Assembly (NCBI RefSeq): GCF_013623835.1
Contig: NZ_JABKDE010000010.1
Coordinates: forward strand, 1-64,000
Direction of reading: 5' to 3'
Length of the DNA: 64,000 nucleotides
Origin: Brevibacterium oceani
GTDB lineage: Bacteria > Actinomycetota > Actinomycetes > Actinomycetales > Brevibacteriaceae
In this document: positions 45,462 through 55,418 of the stretch, piece after piece
Position numbering within the stretch: position 1 is the first letter of the stretch
How the letters are laid out: each line of letters starts with the position of its first letter
Notes under the pieces: generated by a model
The model's input: the letters and a program-made list of their open reading frames with translations, nothing else
Database searches by the model: none
Told to the model about the DNA's origin: nothing
Position numbers and translations under genes: made by a program

Positions 45462-46406
45462 TCAGTTCGCAGAGGGTAGTGCGAAGTGGGCTTTCAGATG
45501 ATCGGCGAGCTGAGCATGAGTGCCGAACCAGATATCGTCGAACGTTCGGATGTAGGCCAGGAGCCGATCGACCATGGCAAGGCGGGAGCGGTGCCCGCTG
45601 ATGTGAGGGTGGAGAGTCAGCTCGAAAACTCCTCCGGCGGCATGTGCGGCGTCGAATTCGTCGATCCAGATGCGCTCGACGTCGCGGGGTGAGAGATGGG
45701 GTCGCAAGCCTCCGAAGCGATCCATCATGAAGTAGGGGGCATCGTCCCTGATCCATTCGACGGGGATTTCGATGATCCCGGTCGGTTCGCCCTCGGCATT
45801 GAGCTCGTAGGGTTCGTCGTCGGCCATCAGGGAGGAGTCATACGCGAATCCGAGCTCTCTGATGACCCTCAATGTCGATTGGGAGAAGTCCCAGGACGGT
45901 GTGCGGATACCAGTCGGCCGAGCACCGCTGAGCCGTTCGAGCACGTCGGTGGCACGACCGATGAGGTCGAGCTCGGCTTCGTAGGGAAGAACGGTGTTGC
46001 GTTCATGGATCCACCCGTGCACGGCTACTTCGTGGCCGCCCGCAACGTACCCCTCAATGTCGTGTGGGTGGAGGAGGGCCGATACCGCGGGGACATAGAA
46101 GCTGGAGGGAATCTCGTGTCGTGCGAGCATCTCGAGGATCCTCGGTACGGCGCTTCGGCTTCCGTACTCGCCTTGGGCGAGGGAACCCGGTGAGGTCTGC
46201 CCGTCGCGCAGGTACGGTGTCTCATGATCGGAGTCGTAGGCGATGAGGACTGCGCAGCGAGCCTGCTCTGGCCAACGTTGTGTGACATCGTCGTGCACGA
46301 GACTGCGGCCAGCGCGTACGCGATCCACCTCCGCGCGCCATTGTTCCTCCGGCCATTGCCAAGGCTCGGTGCGGGCGGATTCCGATGACGGTTTCTGTGA
46401 GGACAT
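45462..46406 (-). CDS. NodB-fold polysaccharide deacetylase-family hydrolase (PuuE-like)
   Basis: A 314-residue cytoplasmic protein (no signal) with the NodB fold: metal Asp/His motifs in LIAYDSDHETP, HEVAVHGWIHERN, GIRTPSWDFS and LTLHPHISG. The arrangement is closer to cytosolic PuuE allantoinase-like enzymes, which cleave amide bonds in small molecules, than to exported chitin or peptidoglycan deacetylases. ATG 46406 follows GGAGAAGC. It lies between an Lrp-type regulator and an MHS carrier, so it probably hydrolyses an amide of the imported compound. Confidence 0.82.
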   Translation of the reverse strand: MSSQKPSSESARTEPWQWPEEQWRAEVDRVRAGRSLVHDDVTQRWPEQARCAVLIAYDSDHETPYLRDGQTSPGSLAQGEYGSRSAVPRILEMLARHEIPSSFYVPAVSALLHPHDIEGYVAGGHEVAVHGWIHERNTVLPYEAELDLIGRATDVLERLSGARPTGIRTPSWDFSQSTLRVIRELGFAYDSSLMADDEPYELNAEGEPTGIIEIPVEWIRDDAPYFMMDRFGGLRPHLSPRDVERIWIDEFDAAHAAGGVFELTLHPHISGHRSRLAMVDRLLAYIRTFDDIWFGTHAQLADHLKAHFALPSAN

Positions 46407-46498
46407 TGCTTCTCCTGTCGGATCGGGTCGTTGTTCATCGTGATCCCAAGGCGGACTGTGCTTCTCTGTATCGTTGACGTCGTGGAGCGTCGCTTGGA

Positions 46499-47530
46499 TC
46501 AAGCTCGTGGTCGGAGGTATTCGATCGGGTCAAGCGGCTGTCCTTCAGTCGCGTATTTACCCTCGATGATCGACGTCCACACGCGCTTGTATGTCGCCGT
46601 TTGGATCGAGAGCTCTGCATTGTGGATTCCGGGCAGTGAGCCGAGCACCTCTGTCGTGTAGTGGAACAGCTCGGTGCGATCGCGGACGATGAACTGACCG
46701 GCGAGACTGCAGTTGCCGGTCGTTGCGGTGAGGTACTTCGTGGATGGATGTTCCGCCAGCGTGAGAGCGGTCTGTCTGAGGTGTTGAGGTTCGACCACCA
46801 GCCAGAGATGGAACTCGGTGTTGAAGCCGAGCAGCTCGGGTTCGACGAGGATTCGGAAATCGAGCACCCCGTGCTCTTTCAGCTGTTCGATCGTGCGGGC
46901 GGCGGTGTTTTCGGACTTGCCGATCGCCGCTGCGAGGTCACTGAGCGAAGTCCGTCCGTCGTGCATGAGCATGCCGAGTACCTTGACCTCGGACCGGGAG
47001 AGGTCGAGGTGCGGTGCCGGCTCAGGCTTGACCGGGGCGAGACGTGTCGGCTCTGTCGACTCGAACGGAGGAGCCCAGTCCTGCCCGGAGGCGAAAGCAT
47101 GTGTGAGCAGCAGGCCTTCCACCGACGCTGCAGTCCCCTCGGTGATCTCGGAGACGATTCGGCTGTAGTCCGCATCGGGAGGCAGAACCATCTCCGCGGC
47201 GATGTCGACGGAACCCAAGAGGGTGTGGAACGAGCGAACTTCGATTCGCTCTCTCAGACGGGGGATGAGCACGTCCAGGTCGCCATGGGCGTTCGAGATG
47301 CGCATGTAGATCGGAGTTCCCAGGCCCAGTCGGACGACGTCGGTGGCACCGATGACACGGATCAGTCCTCGACTGTGCAGGCTCTCATATCGCCGGCGGA
47401 CAGTGACAGCAGAAACACCGACCTGCTCGGCTACCCTCGACCACGGCGCGCGGCCGTCACGATGCAAGGCATCGACGATTGCGCGGTCTACTGGATCCAA
47501 GACTTCGCGTCCGGGTGTGTTCGTGTTCAC
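46499..47530 (-). CDS. Tandem Lrp/AsnC-type transcriptional regulator
   Basis: A 343-residue regulator made of two Lrp-like halves: winged helices at about 10-55 (VSAVTVRRRYESL) and 178-220 (LSDLAAAIGKSENTAARTIEQL), the second followed by a RAM ligand-binding domain (about 250-320). Double-length Lrp proteins are frequent in actinobacterial catabolic clusters. It heads the minus-strand cluster and has a very A+T-rich upstream region (47531-47640). Ligand unknown, probably the cluster substrate. Confidence 0.85.
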   Translation of the reverse strand: MNTNTPGREVLDPVDRAIVDALHRDGRAPWSRVAEQVGVSAVTVRRRYESLHSRGLIRVIGATDVVRLGLGTPIYMRISNAHGDLDVLIPRLRERIEVRSFHTLLGSVDIAAEMVLPPDADYSRIVSEITEGTAASVEGLLLTHAFASGQDWAPPFESTEPTRLAPVKPEPAPHLDLSRSEVKVLGMLMHDGRTSLSDLAAAIGKSENTAARTIEQLKEHGVLDFRILVEPELLGFNTEFHLWLVVEPQHLRQTALTLAEHPSTKYLTATTGNCSLAGQFIVRDRTELFHYTTEVLGSLPGIHNAELSIQTATYKRVWTSIIEGKYATEGQPLDPIEYLRPRA

Positions 47531-47688
47531 ATGATGATCATATTCGTCATATGAATGAAGTCAATAGTTAATCTGCTTCAAATAATTGGTTCAAGATCGA
47601 AATATTGCCCATATATGTCGGCGCAGCGGTGTCTGTCGCAGCCATCTCGGCGCTGTGCTGAGTCTGACCAACTCTCGATTGACGGGAC

Positions 47689-47997
47689 TCACTCGCGGAT
47701 CGTCAGATCCGTTCCATCCATATATCCTCGGGATCCTCCAAATAGCTCAAAGGGACCCAGCGCCTCGCCTAGGGGAAGGCTCAAAACGCCGGGATCGTTT
47801 GTCTGGCGGCCACCGTAGCCTTTGGCACGGAGATTCTCGTTGTAACGCAACTGTCCGATCTCGGCATCGGTGACCGTCCAGATGACCACCTGCGGTGGAT
47901 CATCACTGGTAAAAGTCAATCGGCGGGGATCGGCCGAGACCGACCATCCGGTCGCCTCGGCGAGGGTCTCTGCCAACTCAGCACGATCGATACTCAT
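47689..47997 (-). CDS. Small hypothetical protein
   Basis: A 102-residue soluble acidic protein starting MSIDRAELAETLAEATGW; the ATG at 47997 has GAGGAGACTCCG upstream, a convincing start. It contains mixed alpha/beta segments and a Gly/Pro-rich C-terminal half (LPLGEALGPFELFGGSRGYM). No family recognised. It lies between the Lrp-type gene and the AGCS symporter gene, separated from the latter by a strong terminator. Confidence 0.7.
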   Translation of the reverse strand: MSIDRAELAETLAEATGWSVSADPRRLTFTSDDPPQVVIWTVTDAEIGQLRYNENLRAKGYGGRQTNDPGVLSLPLGEALGPFELFGGSRGYMDGTDLTIRE

Positions 47998-48046
47998 CGG
48001 AGTCTCCTCTCAAGGATCAAGGGGATGTTTCTGGGCGTCGGGAAAG

Positions 48047-48088
48047 GCAGATCGGGCGGTCCCAAGAGGGAACGCCCGATCTGCTTTT
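48047..48088. terminator. Bidirectional terminator after the AGCS symporter gene
   Basis: GCAGATCGGGCG pairs with CGCCCGATCTGC, extended by GTCCC/GGGAAC with imperfect pairing, around AAGAG. TTTT follows on the plus strand and TTT on the minus strand. Confidence 0.82.
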
Positions 48089-48126
48089 CGGGTCACTGTG
48101 CGTGCGGAATCAGACTGCTCGCGACC

Positions 48127-49638
48127 TCACTCGGCGCGAGCAGCGTCATCAGCGTCGGAACGCACCTTCTTGCCGCGGTCGCGCCAGAACTTCGCGGTGG
48201 TCACCTCGTCGGTGCCGTCCCAGGCGTCGACCTCGGTGTTGATGCGCTTGAACGTCGGCAGGTCCCCGCGGCGGAAGATCGGCTCCTCGCCGGCGCGACG
48301 CTGCTGCTGGTAGTTCTTCAGCAGCGAGAACACCAGCGGCGAGAGCAGCAGCAGGGCGAAGAGGTTGATGAGCGCCATGATCGCCATGAAGATGTCCGCG
48401 GCCGTCCATACGAGGTCGAGGGCGACTACCGCGCCGATGAACACGGCCGCCATGACGATCACCTGATAGATGCGCAGAGCGACCCTGCTCGTCGTCAGGT
48501 GCTCGATGTTCGCCTCACCGTAATAGTAGTTGCCGAGTATCGAGGAGAACGCGAAGAGGAAGATCGCCACGGTCAGGAAGTGGATCGCCCACTGCCCGAG
48601 CTGACCGCTCAGCGCGGTCTGCGTGAGCTGGATGCCCTCGGCTGAGCTGCCGTACTCGGGGTTCGAGAGCAGGATGATGAACGCGGTGATCGAGCAGACG
48701 AGGATCGTATCGAAGTACACACCGAGCGCCTGCACGAAGCCCTGCTTGGCCGGATGAGACGCCGAGGCCGTCGCCGCCGCATTCGGCACCGAACCGATGC
48801 CCGCCTCATTGGAGAACAGGCCGCGCTGAACCCCGATGAGCATGATCGAACCGAGCGTACCGCCGGCGATCGAATCCATGCTGAAGGCATCAGAGAAGAT
48901 CGTGGCCACCATCGAGGGGACGGCGCCGATGTTCATCACCACGACGATGATGCCGACGATGAGGTAGACGCCGGCCATGAACGGCACGAGATAGGCGGAG
49001 ATGTTCGAGATGCGCTTGGCACCGCCGGCGAAGATTGCGAACGCTGCGACGGCGATGATCGCACCGGCGATCGCGGCGAAGGCCCCGTTCGAGGAGTCGA
49101 CGTCCAAAGACGCCCCGACTGCGTCGACGATCGAATTCGACTGCACCGAGTTGAACACGATGCCGTAGGTGATCGCGACGATGACGGCGAAGACGAGCCC
49201 GAGCCACTTCATGTTCAGCCCGTGCTTGATGTAATAAGCGGGCCCGCCGCGGAAGTTCGGACCGTCCTTGAGCTTGTACAGCTGGCCGAGGGCCGACTCG
49301 GCGAAGGCGGTGGCACCGCCGACGATCGCCGTCAGCCACATCCAGAACATCGCGCCCGGACCCCCGAGCGAGATGGCCAGCGCGACGCCGGCAATGTTCG
49401 CCGTGCCCACTCGCGAGGCCGCAGAGATCGAGAAGGCGCGGAACGGTGAGATGTTCCGGTTGCCTTCGGAATCCTGTCCGCCGGGCTCCGTCAGGGTGCG
49501 GAACATCTCGGGAATCAGTCGTACCTGGACCACTCCCGTGCGGATCGTGAAATACAGACCCGTGGGGATGAGAACGGCCACGAGGACGTATGACGAAACG
49601 GTGCTGACGCTGTCGAATGCACTTTGGAGCATCTCCAT
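48127..49638 (-). CDS. Alanine/glycine:cation (AGCS) symporter
   Basis: A 503-residue membrane protein of the AGCS family (DagA/AlsT), which imports alanine or glycine with Na+ or H+. About 11 hydrophobic segments and the family blocks SISAASRVGTANIAGVALAI, GGPGAMFWMW and FRGGPAYYIKHGL are present; FSNEAGIGSVPNAAATA marks the later conserved loop. ATG 49638 follows GAAGGAGG. Import of glycine would connect with gcvPTH-sdaA, but no riboswitch precedes this gene. Confidence 0.93.
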   Translation of the reverse strand: MEMLQSAFDSVSTVSSYVLVAVLIPTGLYFTIRTGVVQVRLIPEMFRTLTEPGGQDSEGNRNISPFRAFSISAASRVGTANIAGVALAISLGGPGAMFWMWLTAIVGGATAFAESALGQLYKLKDGPNFRGGPAYYIKHGLNMKWLGLVFAVIVAITYGIVFNSVQSNSIVDAVGASLDVDSSNGAFAAIAGAIIAVAAFAIFAGGAKRISNISAYLVPFMAGVYLIVGIIVVVMNIGAVPSMVATIFSDAFSMDSIAGGTLGSIMLIGVQRGLFSNEAGIGSVPNAAATASASHPAKQGFVQALGVYFDTILVCSITAFIILLSNPEYGSSAEGIQLTQTALSGQLGQWAIHFLTVAIFLFAFSSILGNYYYGEANIEHLTTSRVALRIYQVIVMAAVFIGAVVALDLVWTAADIFMAIMALINLFALLLLSPLVFSLLKNYQQQRRAGEEPIFRRGDLPTFKRINTEVDAWDGTDEVTTAKFWRDRGKKVRSDADDAARAE

Positions 49639-50013
49639 CGAGCTGCGCCTCCTTCGGCAATTGTGCTGTGGGGATCGGAGGGGCGAATGCAAGAACTCCG
49701 TCCGTGGTTGCCTCCAGTCTGCCATCCATGCGCATTCTTGGGGACGGTGGCCCTGTCGAATGGGGACTGCCTGCCGCCGCGTCCGCAGCGGAACGTCGTC
49801 AATGCCGAACACGCAGCGTTGACCAAGCGAACGTCAAGCTCCGGCACCGGCAGGATTCACGTCCCGTCCACCCGCATATCACCGGGAACTCGCCCTCGCC
49901 GCCTAGGCTGGCCGCCACAGCACCACCCGTCCACCCGCTGAGCACAGTGCGATCGGCCGCGCGCACCGACGCTCGATCCCCACCCTCGCCGTTTCCGCGG
50001 AGGAGTTCTGAAA
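49639..50013. other. 375-bp divergent promoter region
   Basis: Between the divergent AGCS symporter and glycerophosphodiesterase genes. TAGGCT at 49904-49909 could be a -10 for the plus-strand gene. A C-rich stretch (49859-49960) has no hairpin strong enough to call. No gene seen. Confidence 0.4.
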
Positions 50014-50880
50014 ATGCCCATCACCCTCATCACCCCCACCGCCGGATCCGCCCCCCGGCGATCCGCAGATCTAGCCGACCATGGCGCCGACCTCGCCGAA
50101 TCCACTCGCCACCGTGTCCCGCCCCTGGTCATCGCACATCGCGGCGCGTCCGAAGACTGGCCGGAGAACACCATACCCGCGTTCATGGCCGGCATCGACC
50201 AGGGCGCGGACATGATCGAAACCGATGTGCACATGAGCGCCGACGGCGAACTCATCATCATGCACGACACCACCGTCGACCGCACCACCGACGCACGCAA
50301 CCTCTATCCCGGGCGCATCGACCGGTCGATCGCGGCCATGAATGCCGCCCAGATCGCCACCCTCGACGCCGGGCGATGGAAGGGTGAGCAGTTCGCCGGC
50401 ATCGGTGTGCCCCGCCTCGCCGAGGTGCTCACCCTCGTCCACGACACCCGCACCGGCCTGCTGCTCGAGGTCAAGCACCCCGAACGCTACCCCGGAATCG
50501 CCGAGGCGATCGTTCAGTCCCTGCGGGCCGTGCCCAATTACCTGGAGCGGGCATTGGCCGCCGGCATGCTCGTCGTCCAATCCGCCAACTGGGCGTTCAT
50601 CGACGAATTCCACGGTCTCGCGCCCGAGATCCCCGTCGGCATCCTCGGTCGGCCGTGCCCTGACGAACTCCAGGACTTCGCCGATTGGGTCGACCAGATC
50701 AACCCGGAGTTCCGTGCCGCCGACGAAGGCTTCCTCACGTCCGTCCACGAGCTCGGCATGTCGAGTCTCGTGTGGACTGTCGACGACTTCGGCGAGATGG
50801 AGCGGGCCATCGACGTCGGCGCCGACGGCATCATCACGAACATCCCCGACCGCCTCGTCGAAATCGTCGAAGCGCTGTAA
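50014..50880 (+). CDS. Glycerophosphodiester phosphodiesterase
   Basis: A 288-residue GDPD-family enzyme that splits glycerophosphodiesters into glycerol-3-phosphate and an alcohol. Catalytic motifs are in order: IAHRGASEDWPENT (His-Arg and Glu), IETDVHMS (metal Glu and Asp) and IMHDTTVDRTT (second His). There is no signal peptide, so it is probably cytoplasmic, like UgpQ. ATG 50014 follows GAGGAG. Confidence 0.92.
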   Translation: MPITLITPTAGSAPRRSADLADHGADLAESTRHRVPPLVIAHRGASEDWPENTIPAFMAGIDQGADMIETDVHMSADGELIIMHDTTVDRTTDARNLYPGRIDRSIAAMNAAQIATLDAGRWKGEQFAGIGVPRLAEVLTLVHDTRTGLLLEVKHPERYPGIAEAIVQSLRAVPNYLERALAAGMLVVQSANWAFIDEFHGLAPEIPVGILGRPCPDELQDFADWVDQINPEFRAADEGFLTSVHELGMSSLVWTVDDFGEMERAIDVGADGIITNIPDRLVEIVEAL

Positions 50881-50972
50881 AGGAAGCTCTGTCAAGGACG
50901 TGATTCCGGTGGGCCTCGGAAGTCTCCCCCCTACGGCTCGGAATTCTCAGCGTGCCGAGCGCTCGGCGGGAG

Positions 50973-51425
50973 TCACTCCTGTGGTGCGCGTGCGACGTGA
51001 CTGAGCGCTGACTCCCAGGTCGAGGCATCGGTCACGGGGAAGCGGCGACCGGTGACCACCTCGGCGAGGATGCGGATGAAGTGATTCTTGGTTCCCGCCT
51101 GCAGCGGTGACACATCAAGGGAGACGGTGTCGCGGAGCTCCTCTGGGGCGCCGATCTCCTTCGCCTCGCCCTTGACGACGACGCTGAACGCGGACCCCGA
51201 CTCGATGCCGTCGATCTCGAAGGCGACGCGCGGGTGACGGCGGATGGCGTCGATCTTCGTGCCGTCGCCGGTGCGGATGACGAGCGCGGAATGTTCGACG
51301 GTGAAGTTCACCGGGAAGATCTCCGGGGCATCGTCGACGATGACGGCCAGGCGTCCGACGGAGGTCGCCCGCAGGCGTTCCCAGCAGTCCTTGGCCTCGA
51401 GGTCCCAGGTTGATTCGGCGTTCAC
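50973..51425 (-). CDS. Pyridoxamine-5'-phosphate oxidase-fold (FMN/F420-binding) protein
   Basis: A 150-residue split-barrel protein. The motif CWERLRATSVGRLAVIVDDAPEIFPVNFTVEHSAL is typical of actinobacterial PNPOx-like flavin or F420 binding proteins (nitroimidazole-resistance-like branch) rather than true PdxH. Role unknown; some members bind F420 or heme. It stands alone between plus-strand GDPD and the minus-strand membrane protein gene. Confidence 0.86.
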   Translation of the reverse strand: MNAESTWDLEAKDCWERLRATSVGRLAVIVDDAPEIFPVNFTVEHSALVIRTGDGTKIDAIRRHPRVAFEIDGIESGSAFSVVVKGEAKEIGAPEELRDTVSLDVSPLQAGTKNHFIRILAEVVTGRRFPVTDASTWESALSHVARAPQE

Positions 51426-51626
51426 GGTCGGCCTCCCATCCGTCGGCGGCGGGACCGGGGATCGGCTCCCTCACCGCGATTTTTACATAGTGTAGAAGAA
51501 GGGGGTGGGCGAGGGAAGAGGGTGCCGACAATCGGGATCTGGAGTCTCAGGGGCGTGTGGTGTCGGGGACTTGGGTACTGGCGGGTGCGCGTGCGGCGGG
51601 GCGCGCGGGCTCAGGGATTTGTGAGC

Positions 51627-52679
51627 TCAGTCGGACTTGTCCGGGGTACTGCGGCGGCTGGTCACGGCGTCGAGGGTGACGATCGCGAGCACGAAGGCGC
51701 CGAGCGTGAAGAGGATCATTCCCAGCGCCCATGCGGGGTAGCCTCCATCGGTTCCGAGGGCGGAGCCGATGGCAATGGACGTCGACGTCAAACAGAAGTA
51801 GAGACCGCCGGAGACCGTGAGGAACGTCAGCGTATGCGCAAGCTTCGGGGGTGCCTGCTTCGGCCTGGAGCCTACGACCGGATCAGGGGTCGGCAAGGCG
51901 CGTGACTCCGCGACGGCGCGGAGGGCGAAGACGGCGGCGACCGAGCCGACCGCCGCGGCGATCGCATTGGGGACATCAAACCAAGACCACAGCCCAGACC
52001 TCGTCGCCCATTCCGTGAACTGCGAGTACGGCAGGTAAAGCGGCACCGTGCGCGCCAGCCAGACGGCGATCGTCATGGCCGCCGTGATGAAGAGGACCGT
52101 CGCGGCCGTCTTGCCGTGACGGCGAGCTCGGGCGTCGAGTTCGGCGACCGCGGTGGTTGTGGCTGTGTCGGTGGTGCTGTCGGTCGTGGTGCCGTCGGCG
52201 GCGATTGCGACGGGCGTGACTCGAGAAACCGTGACGGCGAGGACCTGGGCGATGATGAGCGGATAGGCCAGGTCGGCGACGAAGACGGTCGCCGTGAGGA
52301 TCGCGAGGAACGGGACATCGCCCTCGAAGCCGTCCGAGGCGAAGATCGATCCCAGCCCGGCGAGCACGAAGTAGAAGACCGTGATGACGATGAAGACGCT
52401 GCGCTGGATCGACCTCAGCTGCCGTCCGACGACGATGGCGGCCGCGCCGGCGATGATGAACAGCACGAGCCGAAGCAGGTCGAAATCGCTGGCGCCGGTG
52501 AGTCCGGTGAGTCTGGTGGGAGCGGTGAGGGCAACTGCCTTCGCTCCGATCCACGCCGCGATGAAGACGACGAAGGCGACGACCGTGATGGACATGCCCG
52601 TGCTGCCCATGGCTGTCGGTGCGGTGGGAGGGGTCGCCTCGTGGGCGGTTCCCGTGGTCTCGTTCGGGGTCACGCTCAT
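51627..52679 (-). CDS. Multi-pass membrane protein of unknown function
   Basis: A 350-residue protein with eight or nine hydrophobic segments, beginning MSVTPNETTG with a Thr/Pro-rich N-terminal tail. A Thr-rich loop (TTDSTTDTATTTA, about 180-195) separates two halves with similar segment spacing; the second half includes LPYSQFTEWATRSGLWSWFDVPNA. A longer open frame exists, but ATG 52679 has GGA upstream and gives a clean N-terminus. No family recognised. Confidence 0.77.
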   Translation of the reverse strand: MSVTPNETTGTAHEATPPTAPTAMGSTGMSITVVAFVVFIAAWIGAKAVALTAPTRLTGLTGASDFDLLRLVLFIIAGAAAIVVGRQLRSIQRSVFIVITVFYFVLAGLGSIFASDGFEGDVPFLAILTATVFVADLAYPLIIAQVLAVTVSRVTPVAIAADGTTTDSTTDTATTTAVAELDARARRHGKTAATVLFITAAMTIAVWLARTVPLYLPYSQFTEWATRSGLWSWFDVPNAIAAAVGSVAAVFALRAVAESRALPTPDPVVGSRPKQAPPKLAHTLTFLTVSGGLYFCLTSTSIAIGSALGTDGGYPAWALGMILFTLGAFVLAIVTLDAVTSRRSTPDKSD

Positions 52680-52779
52680 GATTCCATCATTCCATAAAGC
52701 CAGTTTCCTTGCTTTTTGGGGTGGCGGCGATTGTTGCTCTGCCCTCGCGTGCGCCGGTCCGAAGTGAGACGCTGGGGCC

Positions 52780-55335
52780 ATGCCGAATGAACTCGCCGCT
52801 TCGACCAGCCCGTACCTGCGCGCTCACGCCGACAACCCCGTGGACTGGCGGATGTGGAGCCAGGAACCCCTCGCCGAGGCGGCCCGCCGTGACGTGCCCC
52901 TCCTCATTTCGATCGGGTATTCCACCTGCCATTGGTGCCATGTCATGGCGCACGAATCCTTCGAAGACGAGGCGATCGCAACACTGATGAACGCACGCTT
53001 CGTGCCGATCAAGATCGATCGCGAGGAGCTGCCGGACATCGACTCCTATTACATGAACGCGCTGCAGGCGATGACCGGGCAGGGTGGTTGGCCGATGACG
53101 ATCTTCGCGACCCCGACCGGCAGCCCCTTCTATGCTGGCTCCTACTTCCCGCCCGCTCCGCGCGGGAACCTGCCCGCATTCACCCAGGTCCTCACCGCTG
53201 TGTCGCAGACGTGGACCGATCGCCGCCCCGAGGTCGACCAGATGACCAAGCGCATGGACCGCGGCCTGGCCGAGATGGCCGATGCCGTGACGAGCGCTCT
53301 GCCCGCCGAGGCGGCCGCCGAGTTGCTCAGTGCCGACGAGCTCGATTCCGCTGCCGCTGCTCTCCTCGATTCCTACGATCCGGCCTGGGGCGGGTTCGGC
53401 GCGGCGCCGAAGTTCCCGCCGATGATGAACGTCCTCCAGCTCTTGGCGGCGTTCGTGCGACTGGGTGGGACCGCCTCGGCGAAGGAGGACGGCAGCGACG
53501 CGACCGCGGTGAAGCTCGCGGAGGGCGCAGGCGCCTCGACGAATGGGTCGGCCGACGGGCTGAACAACCGAACGGCTGACGAGTCGGAGACTCATCCCGT
53601 GGAACGGGCGCGGTCCGAAGGGCGGTTGGGCTGGCTCGGCGCTGATGGGCACCTGAGCGGCGAACTCGCCCTCGACTGCCTCATCGCGGTCCGCAGCACG
53701 CTCGCCAGAATCGCCTCGGGCGGCATGCGTGACCAGGTGCGCGGCGGGATCGCGCGCTACAGCGTCGATCGGCAGTGGTTCGTGCCGCACTTCGAGAAGA
53801 TGCTCTACGACAACGCCCTCTACCTGCGCGCGGTGACCGCGTGGGCGAAGGTCGAACGCGCCCTGGATCCGGCGTCGAAATGGCTGGCGCTGGCCGAGCG
53901 GGAGATCGCCGACACGGCGAACTTCCTCATCAGCGACCTGTCGACCGAGGATGGGCTGATCGCCGCGCTCGACGCCGATTCGCTCAACTCGGCCGGGGTC
54001 GCTGAGGAGGAGGGGGCGGCGTATGTGTTCACGCCCGAAGAATTCGCCGAAGCCGGACAGGCGGGCCTGCTCGGCCTCGTCGATTCGCCGGCCGGCGCTG
54101 AGCTGTCGGGCCAGGTGGTCGCGGCCGTGCGCATCATCGACTGGCTGGGCATGGAGGATGTGCCCTTCGACGCCGCGCACCCCGCGCCGTGGGACATCGC
54201 CGACACCCGGCGCCAACGGGAGGTCCTCGACGAGATCCGGGCCCGGCGTGCGCAGCCGGCCCGCGACGAGAAGATCATCACCGAGTGGAATTCCTTAGGT
54301 GTCACCGCCCTCGCCGAGGCGGCCCTGTACATGGGCGCGGGTGCTGAAGATCCGCGTGGTGTGGATGGTGCCCAGAGCTCGCGGGCAGTTGATGGTGTCG
54401 CCGGAGATTCGAGTGGGGCGGAAGGTATCGCCGAGACTGAGTCGTGGGGGAGAACCGCACTGCGGTTCTGGACGGCGATGCGTGCGCGCTTCATCGGGGC
54501 AGTTGACGATGGTACGGGTGAAGACGGTGCGGGTGGCGAAGTCACGGGTGATGGAGGAGCAGCGGACCCGAACGGCGACGGGGCAGCGGATTTCGACATC
54601 CGGCGCAGCTTCACTGGCGGCAAGGCCGGGCCCGGGCGCGGGGGACTGGCCGACTGGGCGCAGTTCATCACCGCTGGAATTACGGTTCGGCAGCTCCGGG
54701 GTGGGGCCGCCTCGGTGCCGGTGGAATTCCTGACCGGGACGATCGCGCGGATGCTCGACCTCTTCACCGCGGGCGAACCGGACGAAGTGCTCGAGGTCGT
54801 CGATTCACTCGGTGACGGAATCATCGATGTGAAGTCGGCGGACCCGGTGGACAACACGGTGCCCTCGGGCCGGTCGGCCGCCGCCGAGGCGGTGCTGCTG
54901 CTCGCCGAACTCGGGGTCGAGGCGGGCGGGGCCGATCGTGGGACCGGCGCTGCCGGTAATGGCAGTGCCGGTGACGACGTTGCCGAGTCAGGCGGGGTTG
55001 AGCCGGTGACCACCGGTCGGCTGCTTGAGGTGCGCGACCGGTTGCTCGGTGTCTATCGGGCGCTCGCCGGACAGGCCCCGCGCGGCTGCGGCCACGCCCT
55101 CTGGCAAGCCGAGCGTGCGCTCGGCCCGGTTCGGGTCGCGACCCGCGAGACGGAACTGCGCAATGCTGCCGCGCAGCACCCATCGGTGACTCTGCTGACG
55201 GACTCGACCGGGGTGCCGGGGCCAGACGGAGACGAGGTGGACGTCCCCGCGGGGACGGCGATCGTCTGCCGGGGCACGCAATGCTCCCTGCCGGTCGGAA
55301 CGGTCGCCGAGCTCACGGCACTGTTGGACGGGTAG
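52780..55335 (+). CDS. DUF255/SSP411 thioredoxin-domain protein (YyaL family)
   Basis: An 851-residue protein with an N-terminal thioredoxin-like DUF255 domain ([19 protein letters not shown] at 50-54) and a long (alpha/alpha)6-barrel domain like N-acylglucosamine epimerases, homologous to eukaryotic SPATA20. Usual length is about 650-700. The excess comes from acidic, Gly/Ala/Thr-rich insertions at about 230-285, 525-560 and 570-610, encoded by repetitive DNA with the recurrent octamer. Biological role unresolved. Confidence 0.88.
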   Translation: MPNELAASTSPYLRAHADNPVDWRMWSQEPLAEAARRDVPLLISIGYSTCHWCHVMAHESFEDEAIATLMNARFVPIKIDREELPDIDSYYMNALQAMTGQGGWPMTIFATPTGSPFYAGSYFPPAPRGNLPAFTQVLTAVSQTWTDRRPEVDQMTKRMDRGLAEMADAVTSALPAEAAAELLSADELDSAAAALLDSYDPAWGGFGAAPKFPPMMNVLQLLAAFVRLGGTASAKEDGSDATAVKLAEGAGASTNGSADGLNNRTADESETHPVERARSEGRLGWLGADGHLSGELALDCLIAVRSTLARIASGGMRDQVRGGIARYSVDRQWFVPHFEKMLYDNALYLRAVTAWAKVERALDPASKWLALAEREIADTANFLISDLSTEDGLIAALDADSLNSAGVAEEEGAAYVFTPEEFAEAGQAGLLGLVDSPAGAELSGQVVAAVRIIDWLGMEDVPFDAAHPAPWDIADTRRQREVLDEIRARRAQPARDEKIITEWNSLGVTALAEAALYMGAGAEDPRGVDGAQSSRAVDGVAGDSSGAEGIAETESWGRTALRFWTAMRARFIGAVDDGTGEDGAGGEVTGDGGAADPNGDGAADFDIRRSFTGGKAGPGRGGLADWAQFITAGITVRQLRGGAASVPVEFLTGTIARMLDLFTAGEPDEVLEVVDSLGDGIIDVKSADPVDNTVPSGRSAAAEAVLLLAELGVEAGGADRGTGAAGNGSAGDDVAESGGVEPVTTGRLLEVRDRLLGVYRALAGQAPRGCGHALWQAERALGPVRVATRETELRNAAAQHPSVTLLTDSTGVPGPDGDEVDVPAGTAIVCRGTQCSLPVGTVAELTALLDG

Positions 55336-55418
55336 GCGGGGCAGCCTCGGCGATCTGGGTCAGGTTTCGTGTGCTCGCTGGTGTGGCCGGTCGGAATTCG
55401 TGGAGCCGATTCGGCGGC

